This document shows positions 32,001 to 44,891 of a stretch of DNA of 64,000 bases, piece after piece. The notes beneath the pieces are model-generated. The model worked only from the letters and a program-made list of their open reading frames with translations. It did no database searches and was not told where the DNA came from. The DNA comes from Diploscapter coronatus (Eukaryota; Nematoda; Chromadorea; Rhabditida; Rhabditidae), in NCBI GenBank assembly GCA_964036155.1, contig OZ038422.1, positions 33,937,201-34,001,200 of the forward strand, read 5' to 3'. Both the position numbers and the translations under genes were made by a program. Numbering within the stretch: position 1 is the first letter of the stretch; every line of letters starts with the position of its first letter.

Positions 32001-34339
32001 TCAAGTCTGACCTCGTGGTTGAAGTCGAGTAGAGCGAAAGCGATCAATTATCCAAAAGTAAGCGAAAATGTTATCTCAAGGCTAAGAATTGGTCGATTAG
32101 ACTCTATTTTATGGAAAGAAATCAATTTTAACCAAATCCGAGTTTTCAAAATTTTCATTTTTCCAATATTATTTTAGTTAGAATTAGAAAATGGTAATTT
32201 TATAATTCAGAAGAAAAATGGTCATATATCTCAAGACTGAAAGATTTGTTTGAAGACTAGAGTCTATTTTACAGAAATTTAAAAGAAGAGATCTAATTTC
32301 AATGAAATTTTTGTTGAGTCATACGAAAAATTATGCAAAAATATGCATGCTAAATGTGAAACTTCAGAGAAATTCGAGGATGACCAACATAACTAAAAGT
32401 CAAAGAGTATACCCTATAGATTACCTTATCTCACTCCATAAATTATTCTTACCCTTCAATCTTAGCGAGAGATAGCCATCTTCAAAGAATGATCACTTTG
32501 ATGACGTCGAAAAACCGAAATTAGATCGATTTGGCACAATTCCTGTACGCGCGAGATAGCAGTATAGAGTGTTTAAGAGGAGGATGCAAGGATAAAAAAG
32601 AAGAGATTTACAGCAGGGTAGATTTGAAAATTGCATTATTTCGCTCATCACTTATCTGGAAAGTTCACTCATTATGTCAGAAAATATTTTTCAGGATTGA
32701 AAGAAAGTTTCGGTTTGGGAAATTCTCGATTTTGACTTTCACCCAGTCTGATATTGATATAGAAAAGTAGATGAGTTCCAAAAATTCGTAAAGTAGAAGG
32801 GTTAAAAATAAGAAGGCATGGCAATTTTCAGAACAACATGGGAAACATCAAAGCACGAATATTCGAAATATTTGCGGTATCCTAGCAAATTCACGCAATT
32901 TCTCGAGACTAAATCATCAAACGGGTTTAGACTTGCTGGCACATTTGCATTTCATCACTAGCCTATAGATTTCTAATTTGTACCATCTAGTTATAAAATT
33001 AGTCAGGCTCAAAACAAACAATTAGACAGAATTTCGTAACGAGATAATTGTAATCGAAACGATAAAGTCACGAGTTTTCAGACATGAAAATATGATGCCA
33101 TCAAAAACTTCGTTTTCTCTAACCTAAATTCTATCAATTTCTACTCAAAACTTGAATATTTTCGAAACTATTGAAATTCGAATTTTAATGAAATGCAACA
33201 GTCAAAAGTTATAAAATCATATCGATAAAATATCGACGAAAAATGATAAGTCTTTTTTCACGTAAAAACGGTTAGATGTCAGAATGTCATTGGAAAGAGA
33301 GAAAGAGAGTGAGTTGGGTGGGTTTTCTCTATTACCCCTACTTTTCGGTTTGTATGATTCTATGAAAACCCATATTTCCCTTCTATTCAATTCATTTCAG
33401 TTCGCCTATTTTGTCACATGACCAGTCCTTGCCCGATCCTCTATTCAAACAGCTTAATTCTGCCGCTGCTCCAAATAATCAAGGCCAACAAATCCGGCTT
33501 AATCCTTCCGTAAAATCGTCTATTTTTATATCCAAATTTAATCCGGGCTCCTATCGCATTGCTATAATTCGAAAAAATGTTATAAGGATTTTAGACTTCT
33601 TTTAAAAGTTCATCGCTAAACTATGCTTATGAAAAGAGATTGATATTTCTGTCTCTGAAGATGAAAAATTTATTCTACACTTCAGATCTTCTTAATTCAT
33701 CTGAAATGTGACCATATGTATCTAAGAAAAAATGATATTTCTCGAGATGAAAAGTTTAGTCTACTCTATTTACCTTACAAACTTTCATCATCACAAATGT
33801 TGCCTTATTTGTGAAGGCAACAACTTTCGTCTTAGTCCCATTTTAGTCAATAATTGTGGTTTGGTGCACTTTATGACAATTCTCCAAATCAACAATCTTT
33901 GGGAAATGCATCAAAGTTCTATTTATTTTTAGGGGAAATAGGGTACAAGTACATATATTTGTCCGAGATCAGTGATACCGATCAATTTCACAATTTGGAG
34001 TGTTCGCAGAATTTCAGACTTCCTGTAGCTTTTCACCCGATTTTCGGAGGAATAGCATGAGAAAATACAATAAAAGTGGAAGCTGCAAAAAGAGTGAGAG
34101 TAGTAGGAGGGCGGAAACTACAGGATGCCGAATTTCAGCCAGAACGAAAAATATAGGGGGTGGTCCGCAAATCAAAATTTTGTTGTAAAAAAAAACTGAT
34201 ACATATTGAGGGGGGTCCGCAGTTCGACTTTAACGGAATATTTCGACTCAAATCCTGATGATGTACGACAATATGTTCGATTTTCAAGCCTTTTTCGTCA
34301 ATTTAAAGAGAAATTGAAGTTGATTTAAAATTGACGTAC

Positions 34340-37300
34340 CTCTTTGATGAGCAGAGCGGTCTGACCGATGGAAGGGGAACTCAGTCCGAGTCCCGAGTCG
34401 AAACTGCGCATTGTCGTTCGACCGTACATATTCTGTATGCGAGGGGCTGAAAAATACAAAACTTTAAAAGTCGATAATTTAAAAAAAAAAAAATTGTGAT
34501 TTTTCTTTCATCTTTCACCGATAAATTAAAAACTGTTATTCAAAAAGTTGATAATTTGAAAATGTAGCACTTTTTCTTGACCTTCATCAATCTTTAAAAC
34601 TATTTTTGCTTGATTTAGTTTTGAATATCAGAGACTTAAAGCTGACTTTTCTAATAGACTAATTCGAAGATTTTTTATGGCGTTCTTCAGAATTTTATAA
34701 TAATTGACTTATTTAACACATTTTTATTTGACTTATTCAAGTTTTTAAAGTTGGCTCCAGACTTCTCAAAACTCGGCCCGCAGAAAAAATACGCACCTTT
34801 TCGAAATAGATAAAGCAGACATGCTCTTTTCCTTTCTCGACATAACACTTTCTTGCGGGTCGAGTTTTGAGAAGTCGACTTGACTTGACTTACAATTGGC
34901 ATTAGCGGGTTGTTCCTCGGACTGTGATTGTCTGGCACTCACATCTCCAGCTCCAATTCCAGAAGAGTTGTCGCTCCTTTTGAACAGATTTGGGGTGTTC
35001 AACTGAAAAAAACAGAATTTTATCAAAAACCAATCAGAAATTTTAACCGACACTGAATTTGACTTTCTTGGGCTGTTTCAAATTTATCGGCACCTCGAAA
35101 ATCATCGTATTCATGACGACCAATTAGTGAATAAATAGTGGCGTCAAAAATCAAAGGTTGAAGTTTTAGAGCAAATTGGAAAATACCCGAAAATTGCCTT
35201 GAAATGGGCTGAAAAGTGTAGGTAAACACGTGCCTCGCGCGAGAGAGGACTCTACTTTTATAAACCCCTCTTCCATTATTCAAACAATTGGAGAGGAGAG
35301 AATTTTCGAAAGTAATATTTCCCCGTTTGATTACCATATTTGTCCAAAAAATCATGTGCAGAAAAAAATAAACGTTTGCCAGTGAAATTTCAACCGACCG
35401 ACTCAAAATGCAAACAATTCAAAAAGCAGTCACAAATTTGTACATTTTTACACAGAAATCGGTAAACCTTTGTCTGGAATTTTTGAGAATTTGTGCGAAA
35501 AATGATCAATCTTTGATCTATTGTCAATTTCAAAACCCAAAAGAGATAGTTAGGAGAAACGACAAGAAAAAATCGCTATTTTCTTGCCAAGTCTGTCTCT
35601 TTTTTAAAGGAAAATACCGTATTTTCTCTAACAGAAGCTTCAGGGCTTCAAATTAGAGGGGGGATTTTTAATAGAAGAGGAGGGTGGTTTTAATAAGAAA
35701 ATGCGGTATTTTTTGCAAAAAAACACTAACCGAAAACGTCCTATTTCTTATGTTGCTTCTCAAAGGACAGGAAATTGCCCCTCTCAATGGAGTTCTGTTC
35801 GAATTGGCAAGTTGAGTGTCGACAAACAAGGGGGACGTCATTGAGGCCGTCTGACTGCCTTCGGGAGTCGGAGGTGGAGGGAAAGCTCCTGAAAATCATC
35901 ATTTATTTTTAATTAAAAAGATTTCTTCCTATTCAAAACTTCTCTAAATGTCCTTTTCTTATAAATTGCATAAAAATTCTTATCTCCTTGGATAAAAACA
36001 CCAGTTTCTTTCCTCATATCAAAACTTTTCTAAATTGGGCTTTCTTTCAAACTTTTGCATAAAATCATTTGCTAAACATTTTGAAAACTGACCTTCCGAA
36101 CTCGTAGATCCATTAGCCACGTGATGGATTCTCGCAATCGACTCTCCAGCCGAATGGCTCGTTTTTTCCGAAACGAGACCCCCTCTGCAGTGGGCCGAAT
36201 GCAAATTGTTGCCGCTGAAAATAAGCATTTTTATTTTTTTCCAGAAAAACATTTATCGCAGTAAAATGTAGACCGTTTTATTTGTTTATACTTCCTTCGT
36301 TGTTTTCAGTTATACTTGTCGTCGTTTAGAAATTCCTCAAAAAATCAAAAATTTTCAATCAACATGCTTTTTCCAATTTTCTGTCACTTCCTGGAATTGC
36401 TTTTTATTCGGATCTTTTTAAGTTCCCAAAAATGAAAGTACCTGGAAGGAAAGACAAGCAGATATCCCGAGTTTCTTCTCGGACTCGGTTGTGAGAGATC
36501 AAACGAGCGGAATGCATCGGAGCCGGAACGGAAACGGAAGGGCGAATCAGAGACGGAGGAGTGAATTTCTGGAGGAGGCGTGCAGATTGGCGGGTAGCCG
36601 AGGTCTGAAAATAATCGTTTTTTATCTTACTTTTCTCAAGAAAGGATAAAATATTTAAAAAAAAAAAAAGAGATACGATTTTCCCCTCAACTCATCGTAT
36701 CCCATTTTCTCTCTAATAATTCCGACTTATCACGAGTTTCCCCGTTCCCATATCAGGAAAAAGTCATGTTTTTGACAAGCATATGTTCACTTTTTCGGCT
36801 ATTTGCATTTTTTCTCCAAGATGTTTATTTTCCAACCTTCCTCCAAATTATCTGAATATGGCAGATTGATGCTGCGCTGTCGGATTCTTCGGCTTCTCGC
36901 ACTTTCCGCATGTCTGACAGTGGCAGCCCTCTGCGGGGGCGAGAAGAGCGAGCGAGCATTCGGCAGAATTTGACCGAGAAGGGGAGCGTGGTGAGAGGGA
37001 GGGGTGTCTGAAAAAAGCGAATTCAATCAATTTCGATCCTTTTCTCCTGATCTTTTCTAGAAATCACGTAATCTTCTGTCAACACCGAACTTTTTCAAGG
37101 AAGAAAGTGAATTTTACAACAACAACAAAAAAGAAATCTTTGGAGATTCACGTTTTTGAAAAATAGTATTTATAAAAAAAATTTATCAATTTTTCAAAAA
37201 AAAAAAAATCCTAATTTTAAAATTGTCACCTCCATGCTGCAGTTGTGCTTCGACATCGGCCGCTCTTCCGTAGACGTTCACTGGGGTCGAGGTTTGCCGG

Positions 37301-37427
37301 CCTGGGACCGCCTGGTTTCTGAAAAATCTTCATTTTTCCGAGAAAAAAATTTCTATTTTTTCGCAAACCTGGACGAAGAGGCCATTTCCGAGGCCGATTT
37401 TTGGCTGGAGTCGCCCTGCTTTTTACG
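34340..37427 (-). CDS. aakg: Ser/Pro-rich N-terminal exons, likely long AMPK gamma isoform
   Basis: Nine minus-strand exons join in phase: 37369-37427, 37230-37318, 36837-37007, 36442-36604, 36093-36214, 35731-35888, 34894-35002 and 34340-34446, with a possible small extra exon near 35041-35088 (VPINLKQPKKVKF). The product is low-complexity and rich in Ser, Pro and Arg, e.g. RSINLPYSDNLEED, YPPICTPPPEIHSS, AFPPPPTPEGSQ and MRSFDSGLGLSSPS. There is no stop: the last exon ends LLIKE in phase 0, matching the phase-0 acceptor at 26895 of the AMPK gamma gene. Long gamma isoforms with disordered N termini from a distal promoter are known in flies and mammals. The 5' end is unresolved; Met at 37383-37385 (MASSSR) is one candidate. 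Linking to the core is inference, and it could instead be a separate gene. Confidence 0.6.
34759..34877. repeat. Family B hairpin, copy 1
   Basis: AGACTTCTCAAAACTCGGCC and GTCGAGTTTTGAGAAGTC are inverted ends, with CCGCAGAAAAAATA following the left end. It lies in an intron of the long AMPK gamma form. Copies are at 40975, 45762 and 48028. Confidence 0.75.
35611..35716. repeat. Inverted repeat with ATACCGTATTTTCT ends
   Basis: AAAATACCGTATTTTCTC at the left pairs with AAGAAAATGCGGTATTTTTT at the right, around AACAGAAGC and GCTTCAGGGCTTC. This end type resembles widespread animal MITEs. It lies in an intron. Confidence 0.65.
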
Positions 37428-39506
37428 CTGTTTTTCTACTGATATTCAAAATCTGAAAAATTCTGAATTAAAAGATAAGAAAAATCACGAAAAACAGGAT
37501 ATGAAAAAATGCTTTGAAGAATTTCGACTTCCCATAGTCAGTGAAAACCTAATCAAGTGCTTTTCAAAGAAAAGTAGAGAAAAATCCTGGATATTCGAAA
37601 AAGAACTTTCTAGAGAAATTCAAACAGTCCGAATTATGGCGCTCTGGAGGAAGAAGGTGAGTGGAAGAGAAGAAAAGGAGGATTGCATGAATGGGCTGAG
37701 GCGACTGGACAGGCCCCGTGTGTTTTTGCATATGATGTGAAGGCCACACCATACAGACTTTCCCGCCCTTCTTTTTTCCTATTTCTAAACCCCATTACTA
37801 TTTTCCTTTCCTCTTTCACCTTCTAATTCCCCCACAGGTACTTTTCCTAAGTAAAATAAAAAAAGGACGAAAAGAACGGTCACGCGGTTTACACACCAGG
37901 CAAAACAATCGAGAAAAATGTAGACTTTTAGCCCAGAAATGGGACGGTTTAATAGAAAGAAATATGGAAAGGGTGGAAGTACTTTTTTTAAAATAAAATT
38001 TTTGAAGAATACACTTGGGAGATAATTGCTAATTTTTGAGGAAAAAAAAGACATATTTTTGGAAGAAAAGTATTCAAAAAATCAAGAATTATAATAGCTA
38101 GGGACCGCAAACTCCTCTCCTTGGTTCACAAGTAGTCATTGGGAACTTCAAAAATGAGAAACAAGTACCCTTTAAAGTGGGTGGGCGCAACAAGTCATCA
38201 GGTTCGATGAACCATTCATAAAAGTGAACTTTGTTCAAAAAAATTATATCCGAAAGTGCGCGTACGCTCGATAATTACCGATGTGAGAGTAAAAATTTTG
38301 TACGCTTAGCTGATCGGTTTTGGCTAATCCGCTCGGTCAAACACGATTTTTATTTTATTTTTTCTTTACGAGAATGTCTTAGTTACACCGAATTTGATTA
38401 TCTGGTGGAAAATTGCTAAAAATTGAATTTTGCAAAACCATTTGCGACCCCTATTATAGCCTCTGCCTATCTGAATTTCAGATTTTAAAGGAAGAAAAAG
38501 GAGGAATGACGAGGAAAGATCAGATTGAAAATGTTGAATTGGACACATGAGGCAAAATTGAAAAATCGAACGGAAAAATGTTGAAAATATCGGACAAGGT
38601 TGGTGAACCTTTGGGCTGAGACAGCCCTAAAAATTTTTCAATCAACAAAAACATCATATCGATCGTTTTTCTTAATCAAATCATATCAAAGAATAAAATT
38701 CATTAAAAAATCAGCTCTTTGAAAACTGTCCAATTCATGGGCCAAAAACGTTCAAATTCAGTTTCGGTCGAAATAATCCGAATCTGCACGAATTTGTTCA
38801 ATTTTATGATATATGGAAAAGGGGATTTTCCAAAGAACCATAGCAAAAATCACACTATCAAAATTCGATAAAATATAAAAATTGATAAGAATAAGAATAA
38901 TCAATCCACAAAGAGCACTGAACAATCAAGATTTGTTGAAAGTTTGACAAATCAGCTAAAAAGACGTAATCTTCCGAATTAATTAAAATTAAAACTATAT
39001 CTTTACCGAGTATGAAGATAATCTGAGAAAATGATTACTACTAGAATTTCAACCGACAAAATTAGAATAAAAGCAGAAAAAAATCCCTTTTGATCAAATC
39101 TGGACTGGACGCTGGCAAAATTGAAGACATTCTTAACCAATAGACAAAATCGATATGAGAAGCTCCTTGAACCACCTGAAAAGAACATTCTTTAATTTTA
39201 TAAAATCTCAAATTTGTATTCATTTGTTTTCGAAAAAATAAATTTTTAGATTCCAGAAGGAGAGATTCACCGTTTCTTGCCTAAAAATCAAAGGCAAGAA
39301 AATTATTTCTAGCTACAAGTACAGTCCTCTCATGAATAAATACTTTCCTACCAATCGCTATTTCTTTTTCTTGTTTTGGGGAAGAAAGTACTCACTTCAA
39401 ATATTTGGGGGAAATGTAATCCCTCGTAGACTGAAAGTACTCGCGCGTCCGTTTTTTTCCAGAAAAAAAAAGAACAAAGGCGAATCTTTTTCTTTCTGTG
39501 TTTACC
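37428..39506. other. 2 kb spacer, AMPK gamma long form to N-myristoyltransferase
   Basis: This should contain the 5' end or promoter of the long AMPK gamma form and the 3' flank of N-myristoyltransferase. I see AT-rich sequence and no exon I can support. A region near 37560-37740 reads as a Pro/His-rich peptide on the minus strand and could be a first exon, but no fitting splice pair was found. Confidence 0.45.
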
Positions 39507-42500
39507 TTATTGGAGGACCAATCCGATCTGATTGGGCTGCATCTCCTTGCACTTCCAGTTGTACAGATAGTACTGCAGATTGCCGTCACCGATGCCGAAT
39601 TTCAGCTCCTCCAAAATCTCCGAGTTGTGCATCAGGTCCAGCGCATTGAACACGTCGAAATTCGCCTTAAAATTCGAACCTTTTAACGTTTTTTTTTCGA
39701 ATTAAAAACAAATTTTTTTTTTTTTAAATTCCAATTAAAAAAAAATATTTTCAATAATTTGAATTTGCAGACGATGAAGCAGAAACAATCTCTTTTCAAT
39801 ACACTTTAAAAATAATTCAAAGCTTTTGTTCTTGATAAAAGAAAATGCCTGATTTTTCGAGAATAGTCATTGTTGAAAAGGAAATTTCTAACCTGATGCG
39901 CCAAAATGAGTGCGTCGTTCATGAGCTGCTTGAGGGGAACGGTGTCGGCCACGTTGTAGTACGAGTAGGCGGCCTTGATGTTCTTGTGCTGCGCGTGCTT
40001 CATCACCGACGACGGCAGGCAGTAGAACGAGACGAAGTCCGTCACTTTGCCTTTCGAGTTCTGCAAGAAAGTACAAAATTAACATTTTTCGTTTTATTAA
40101 ATAGGTAAAATCTTTATTTATTTTATTTTGTGAAGAAGTCTAAAGATTTTCATCTTTGTGACTGTATGAAAAATGCGAGACATTGTAATAACACTGAATT
40201 ATGTTTTTAACACTAAGCAACGTGATTTACCGTGCACATTATATTTCGCCTAGTGTTCTTCTCTCAAAAAGAAGAAAACGTTTTTCTTTCTTTCTTTTTC
40301 TCTCCTTCCTCTCGCCTTCACGGAACTTATTGCATAGAGCTGCGAAACCACGTGATACAGTGCATTAGAAGATGCTGTCTTTTAAGAAACTCCCTTTTTA
40401 AGAATTTGAAAAATCCCTCACCTCAACCACATAAGAATAGATGACGTCTGCCTGAGGAAGGAAGATGTGCTCGACCTCGTGCCCGTCGAACACGGGCGTC
40501 AGCTGGAATTGCTTCAGATAGTCGTTGAGCAACTTCGTCACCACGTCCACGTCTTTCTTCTCCATCGGACGCAAGCCGGGTGTCGCGGTTTCCTCAAAAT
40601 TTTTGAAAATTAGAACAAAATCTGAATATTTAAGGAATATATACTCAAACTTCACCAGAATTGCTTTTTCTTCAAAATACATAAATTTTTGAAAAGAAAA
40701 ACAACGAATTACTTGAGAACTTTGGTAGCATAAAAGAGTTGTGATTTGAAGAGGTAAAATTAAAAAAAGGAGAAGGAATGATTAATTTTCCAAGCTCGGA
40801 ATTTTCAAAATATTCTAATTTTTTCTTACCGCCGGCAATTTGTAGAGCTTGATCATTCTAGCGATCGTCATTTTCTGTCCGATATGGGAGAACTTCACTT
40901 CCACCAGTTTCTTCGGGTTCAGAGAGCGATGCCAGTAACTGCAATGTGTTTGATTGAATTTGAACAGACTCACCAGATTTCTAAAAACTCGATCCGCGGA
41001 AAAAATAGTATCACATATCGGGAGAGAAAAAGAGCATATCTTCTTTTTTCTCTCTTGATAAGATATTATACTATTTTCATTCTGCGAGTCGCGCTTCGGG
41101 AAGTTTGAAATTCATAGAAAAAATATTGACCGACAAACACTGATGGGCTTTGGGATGACGATTCCCGCAGTGAAAGCAGCCTGGAATACGCCCGTCTGGT
41201 TGACGCGACGCGTGATTTCCCGGATCAGCACTGGCGCCACACGTTTTGATCTGAAAAAAATTGTATTTTATCTTATTAAAAAAGCGACTTTTCTTTTTAC
41301 TTTAATGTTCTTTTCTTTATCATTGTTTTCATTACTCATTTCTGCTTTTTCAACCTGGTCATTGAGCATTTTTGAGATATTTCTCTTTTCAGCATGAAGA
41401 ACTGAATGCTTGCCTTTGATCTTTTTCTCGAAAAAGTTCTTATTTGCCTTTGTTTGAATTTTTCTTTCAAGACCTCCTTTATTTAGAGATGGATGACAGA
41501 CGCAGACGGCTGTATTTACAGACGGTCGACGGTCTTTTTTCACTTCCCCATGTTCCCTACCAAACTACTCTTAATCTGTCTATAAATACGGCCATCTGTG
41601 GCTGTCATCGGTCTGTGAATACAGAAGGCCTTCTTCCGATTTCCCTCAAATACCTGAGTTTCTTAACGACACAGAGGAAGTTGATTTCGACCATTTTGAC
41701 GACTTTGTTGTAGACTTTGAGTGTTTGCGGGATGGCGGAGATGAACGCGACCAACTTGCCGCTGTTCTGCACGCGCACCCCACAGTGGAACTGTGGCAGC
41801 CAGCCCGGCACTTGCAGGGCCCTGAAAAAGCATTCTTTATTCGAGTTTTCTCGAAAGCTCATGCAGTTTTTACGCTTCGTTGTAAAAATCACCCTTTTTT
41901 CTTTCCCCTTGCTATTTACAGAAAATAGGATGAAACTGCAAAGAATTGTTTTCATTTCAGTACTTTTTCATAAAAAGAATTATTTTTTTCCTCAGAAGGT
42001 TGCAGTTTAAAAAGTAATTTTGACAAACCATTTCAAGAATTCCGGTGAATAGTCGAAGCGGAACATGTTGTCATCGTCTTCCACGTAATTCTCGGTGAGA
42101 AGAGAGTAGAGCTCCTGGAAATGCAAGATTTTTTTTTTTAAAAAAGAGTACTCTTAAATAAATTCTAGTGGAAACCCATCAAATTATGCAGAATTCAATT
42201 TGGGGGAAAGGCAAGCTAAAGATGATTCTATTAGAGAAAATGCGGAGTTTTACGTGCTCTATCTTTTATGATCAAAATTGACTTATTCAAATTCGTCTAG
42301 ATGTGTAGATTTGTTTAAATATTTATTTTTCTTCGGCGATAATTTTGAAAATACAAACCTGCAGCTGTTTGGCGTCGTTCACGTCGACGTCCTTCCACTC
42401 GAATCCCGCAGGCAGGGTGTAGGGCTCTGCACGAATCTGGGACGGATCCAAATCCGGGTCGATGTGCGTGTTCACCGAGTCGTCCACGACTTCATCTGCA

Positions 42501-43497
42501 AAATCAATAATTCATTCATTTCCTCAATTTCGAGTCTCGACCCTATTTTTGGAGAAGCTTCATATAAGAAAACTTTGAATTATGCACAACGCTCCTAATG
42601 AGAAAATAGATATTCAACAATTTATTTTTTTTTTTTGCTGCACGAACAAGTAGCTCGGAAAAAAACATTCCAAAATGAAATATTCTTGACAATGCTGAAA
42701 GAAAGTTGCCTTATCTTAGCTTAGGTATGTAGGAATGTCGTTTCTAAACATGTCTTTGCACGCGGTTCGAATAAAATTGGAACCAAACAGAAAGGAGTTA
42801 ATTGCGAATCCTTGAGCCAAACCAAGAGCTACTATTGAACATATTGAATTGAGCTGGACCGCGCGAAGCTGTTTCCAAATGACTTCTAGTTTTTGCCTAC
42901 CAAAAGTGGGAACGGGCTGAGTGCTCCAAAATTGATAGTTCTTGGATTTGGCCTCGTCGATCTGCTTTGGCGCAGTGCCAGTCTTCGACAGGTCGATGCC
43001 CGCTTCGCGCATCATCTTCATCAGCTGAAAATCTTACAATTCTTCTACTTTTTCTTTTGCAATTCTCCAACTTTTAAAATTTCTTTAGCAGACTTGCACA
43101 ATTCATTTGAAGAATTCGTTGTTTTTTCAAGAAAAAAGTGGGTAAATAAAGTGTACATGAAATTTCTAAATATTCACATGAACTACAGGATTTTAAAAAT
43201 TCATTTTTGCACGAAAGTGTTAACGGAGAAACATTTTCGAAGATTTTCCAACTTTTCAAATTCTTGTTTTATAAATCGTAATGAATAGCATGAAAAATCC
43301 AAAAACGAATTGTAGTCATTTCCTAAAAAAAATTCGAAATTCATCTGTCCTACCTCATTGATGTTGGGGCCCTGTTGACTGGAGGTGGCCTCCTCGAGTC
43401 CGATCGGCTCATGATGCCCCCCGCACTCCTGTCCATTCTCATGACTGTGACCGTGTCCCCCGGCAGACGAGGACTTTCCCTTCTTCTTCTCAGACAT
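39507..43497 (-). CDS. nmt-1: Glycylpeptide N-tetradecanoyltransferase (N-myristoyltransferase)
   Basis: Transfers myristate from myristoyl-CoA to N-terminal glycines of cytosolic proteins. The ATG at 43495-43497 starts [23 protein letters not shown] lies about 20 bases upstream. About ten exons give roughly 450 residues covering the whole enzyme. Motifs in order: [115 protein letters not shown], and C-terminal [13 protein letters not shown] with a final GLVLQ whose end carboxylate is catalytic in this family. The N-terminal tail is Lys/His-rich, as in other ribosome-associated NMTs. Introns contain family B and D hairpins. No missing motif was noted. Confidence 0.95.
40975..41108. repeat. 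Family B hairpin, copy 2
   Basis: GATTTCTAAAAACTCGATCC at the left and CGAGTCGCGCTTCGGGAAGT at the right, with ATAGTATCAC / GATATTATACTAT inside. More diverged than the other copies. In an N-myristoyltransferase intron. Confidence 0.6.
41488..41632. repeat. Family D hairpin, copy 2
   Basis: GATGACAGACGCAGACGGCT with GTATTTACAGACGG at the left; GTCTATAAATACGGCC and ATACAGAAGGC at the right. In an intron of N-myristoyltransferase. Confidence 0.7.
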
Positions 43498-44891
43498 TTT
43501 TTGCAGTAAAGTCACGACTCTGCAAATTTAGAAACTTAGACTCCCTATACAATTGAGTAGTTCGCCATGACGCATGCGATTTGTAAAATTCATCAGAGCG
43601 TGCAGGCCAAAGAACGACTAGCGAATTTTACAAATAGTGGACATTATGAAGTACCAAATTATACAGAAGACCAAAAAATTAGTCGATTGGGGAAAATTTT
43701 GAAAGCTGAAAGTGCACAATTCTGAATCAAAAGTCGATAAGGGAAACTTGGAAAATGCACGACTCGAAAAATGCACGGGAAGAGAAAATAGAGTTGAAAG
43801 CGAAGAAAAAAAGAAAATGTAGTGCATTTTCACATTTTGGTCGATCAAAATTGTTGTTTTGATTTGTGTGCGGGAGGCGTAATTTCTGCAGCCTTTCTGC
43901 ATTGCAACACTCATTTTTTGAACGAGTTTGAAAATCTTATCGTTTGAAAAAAGTGGAGGCAAAAGGGGAGAAGATAGGTCCTGAACAGGTTTTTTGCGAA
44001 ATTTCTCACAAATCTATTAACTTAAAAAGATTCTCAGAATTGTGCAAGTGAATCTAAAGTGGAACTAAAGCAACAAAAAGCGTTAGAAATATGCTCATGG
44101 CAACTAAACCATCCAGTTTCTAAAAAATCGATAAAAAAAATAAGAAAACACGCGGATTTTTATCCTCAACTGAATACAATACACGAAAAATATTCATCAG
44201 CTTTCGACATTTTTACAGAGATTCGTAATGAATGGCCCGTTGTACTAAAATAATGCCTGAGAAATGACCAAAAAATACAACCCGATAGCAGTGATAATAA
44301 TTTCAGACAGAGCAAGGAGAGTCAAATGGGAAGTAGATACAACGATGTTACTTATCGTCAGAAAATGATAAGATAAAATTCGATTTTCAAAATTTTTGCT
44401 TAAAGTCTAATTTTATCCTATCAGTTCTTCAAAATGAAGTAATTATTTGAATGAAAGCCTAGCAATAGGTGTTTCAATTCTAGAAGAAAAAAAGGTTAGC
44501 GAAAAGATATTCAAGTTTACATGATTTGGCAATTTGGAAAGGTAGTTGCATCGTATCATCATAGCGGATGAAGTAGAATTGAGTGCGATAGAGGAAGACC
44601 TAATTTTCCTTAGCTACAGTTCCGTATTCAAATATTGCAACTACATTTCCAGTTTGCCACATGACCAGACCTAGACAGACCAGCTAGAATGAGAAATTTT
44701 AGGGGAGGGGTACGAAATACAAATTTTCCTATAGAAATGTGATACATAAGGGGGTACGCAATAAGGATTTTACGGGATATTTGGGTCTAATAGGGTACCA
44801 CCATACGGAGATTTAGGTTTAAGCTCTGCCTAGGTCTGTCATAAGTCTTCAAAATAGCCTCAAATTTACACGATTTCATAATCTGATCATT
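43498..44891. other. Spacer between N-myristoyltransferase and coiled-coil gene
   Basis: Holds the upstream region of N-myristoyltransferase, including a purine-rich stretch at 43740-43830, and a family C hairpin at 44665-44838. An open frame of 64 codons at 44059-44253 shows no known motif. No gene is supported. Confidence 0.5.
44665..44838. repeat. Family C-related hairpin (CCAGACCTAG ends, GGGGTACG core)
   Basis: CCAGACCTAGACAGACC at the left and CTGCCTAGGTCTG at the right. The interior has GGGGAGGGGTACG, GATACATAAGGGGGTACGC and GGTACCACCA. The element at 48173 shares ends and interior order; a degraded relative lies at about 34150-34260. Confidence 0.7.

Larger units (their letters stand above)
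27459..34339. other. 6.9 kb region: promoter of short AMPK gamma, or intron of long form
   Basis: No exon with convincing splice signals was found. The region has purine-rich blocks on the plus strand (about 28000-28310, 30090-30350, 31540-31690), a strong inverted repeat at 28884-29020, and AT-rich sequence. An open frame of about 65 codons at 33411-33605 follows a TTTCAG but matches nothing I know. It would be one intron if the exons at 34340-37427 join the AMPK gamma core. Confidence 0.5.

Noticed and set aside
33411..33605. Open frame of 64 codons after a TTTCAG
   Set aside because: It begins plausibly but decays into AT-rich sequence and stops; no partner exon or known domain.
36848..37030. 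Cys-rich reading (CHCQTCGKCE) resembling a zinc or Sprouty-like motif
   Set aside because: This frame ends in a stop before the donor. The alternative frame connects in phase to exons on both sides, so the cysteine pattern is an out-of-frame coincidence.
37156..37740. Plus-strand open frame of 194 codons
   Set aside because: It overlaps minus-strand exons of the long AMPK gamma form, is Lys/Phe-rich like translated intron, and lacks recognisable motifs.
44059..44253. Open frame of 64 codons between two genes
   Set aside because: No upstream acceptor, no homology I recognise, and AT-rich codon use.
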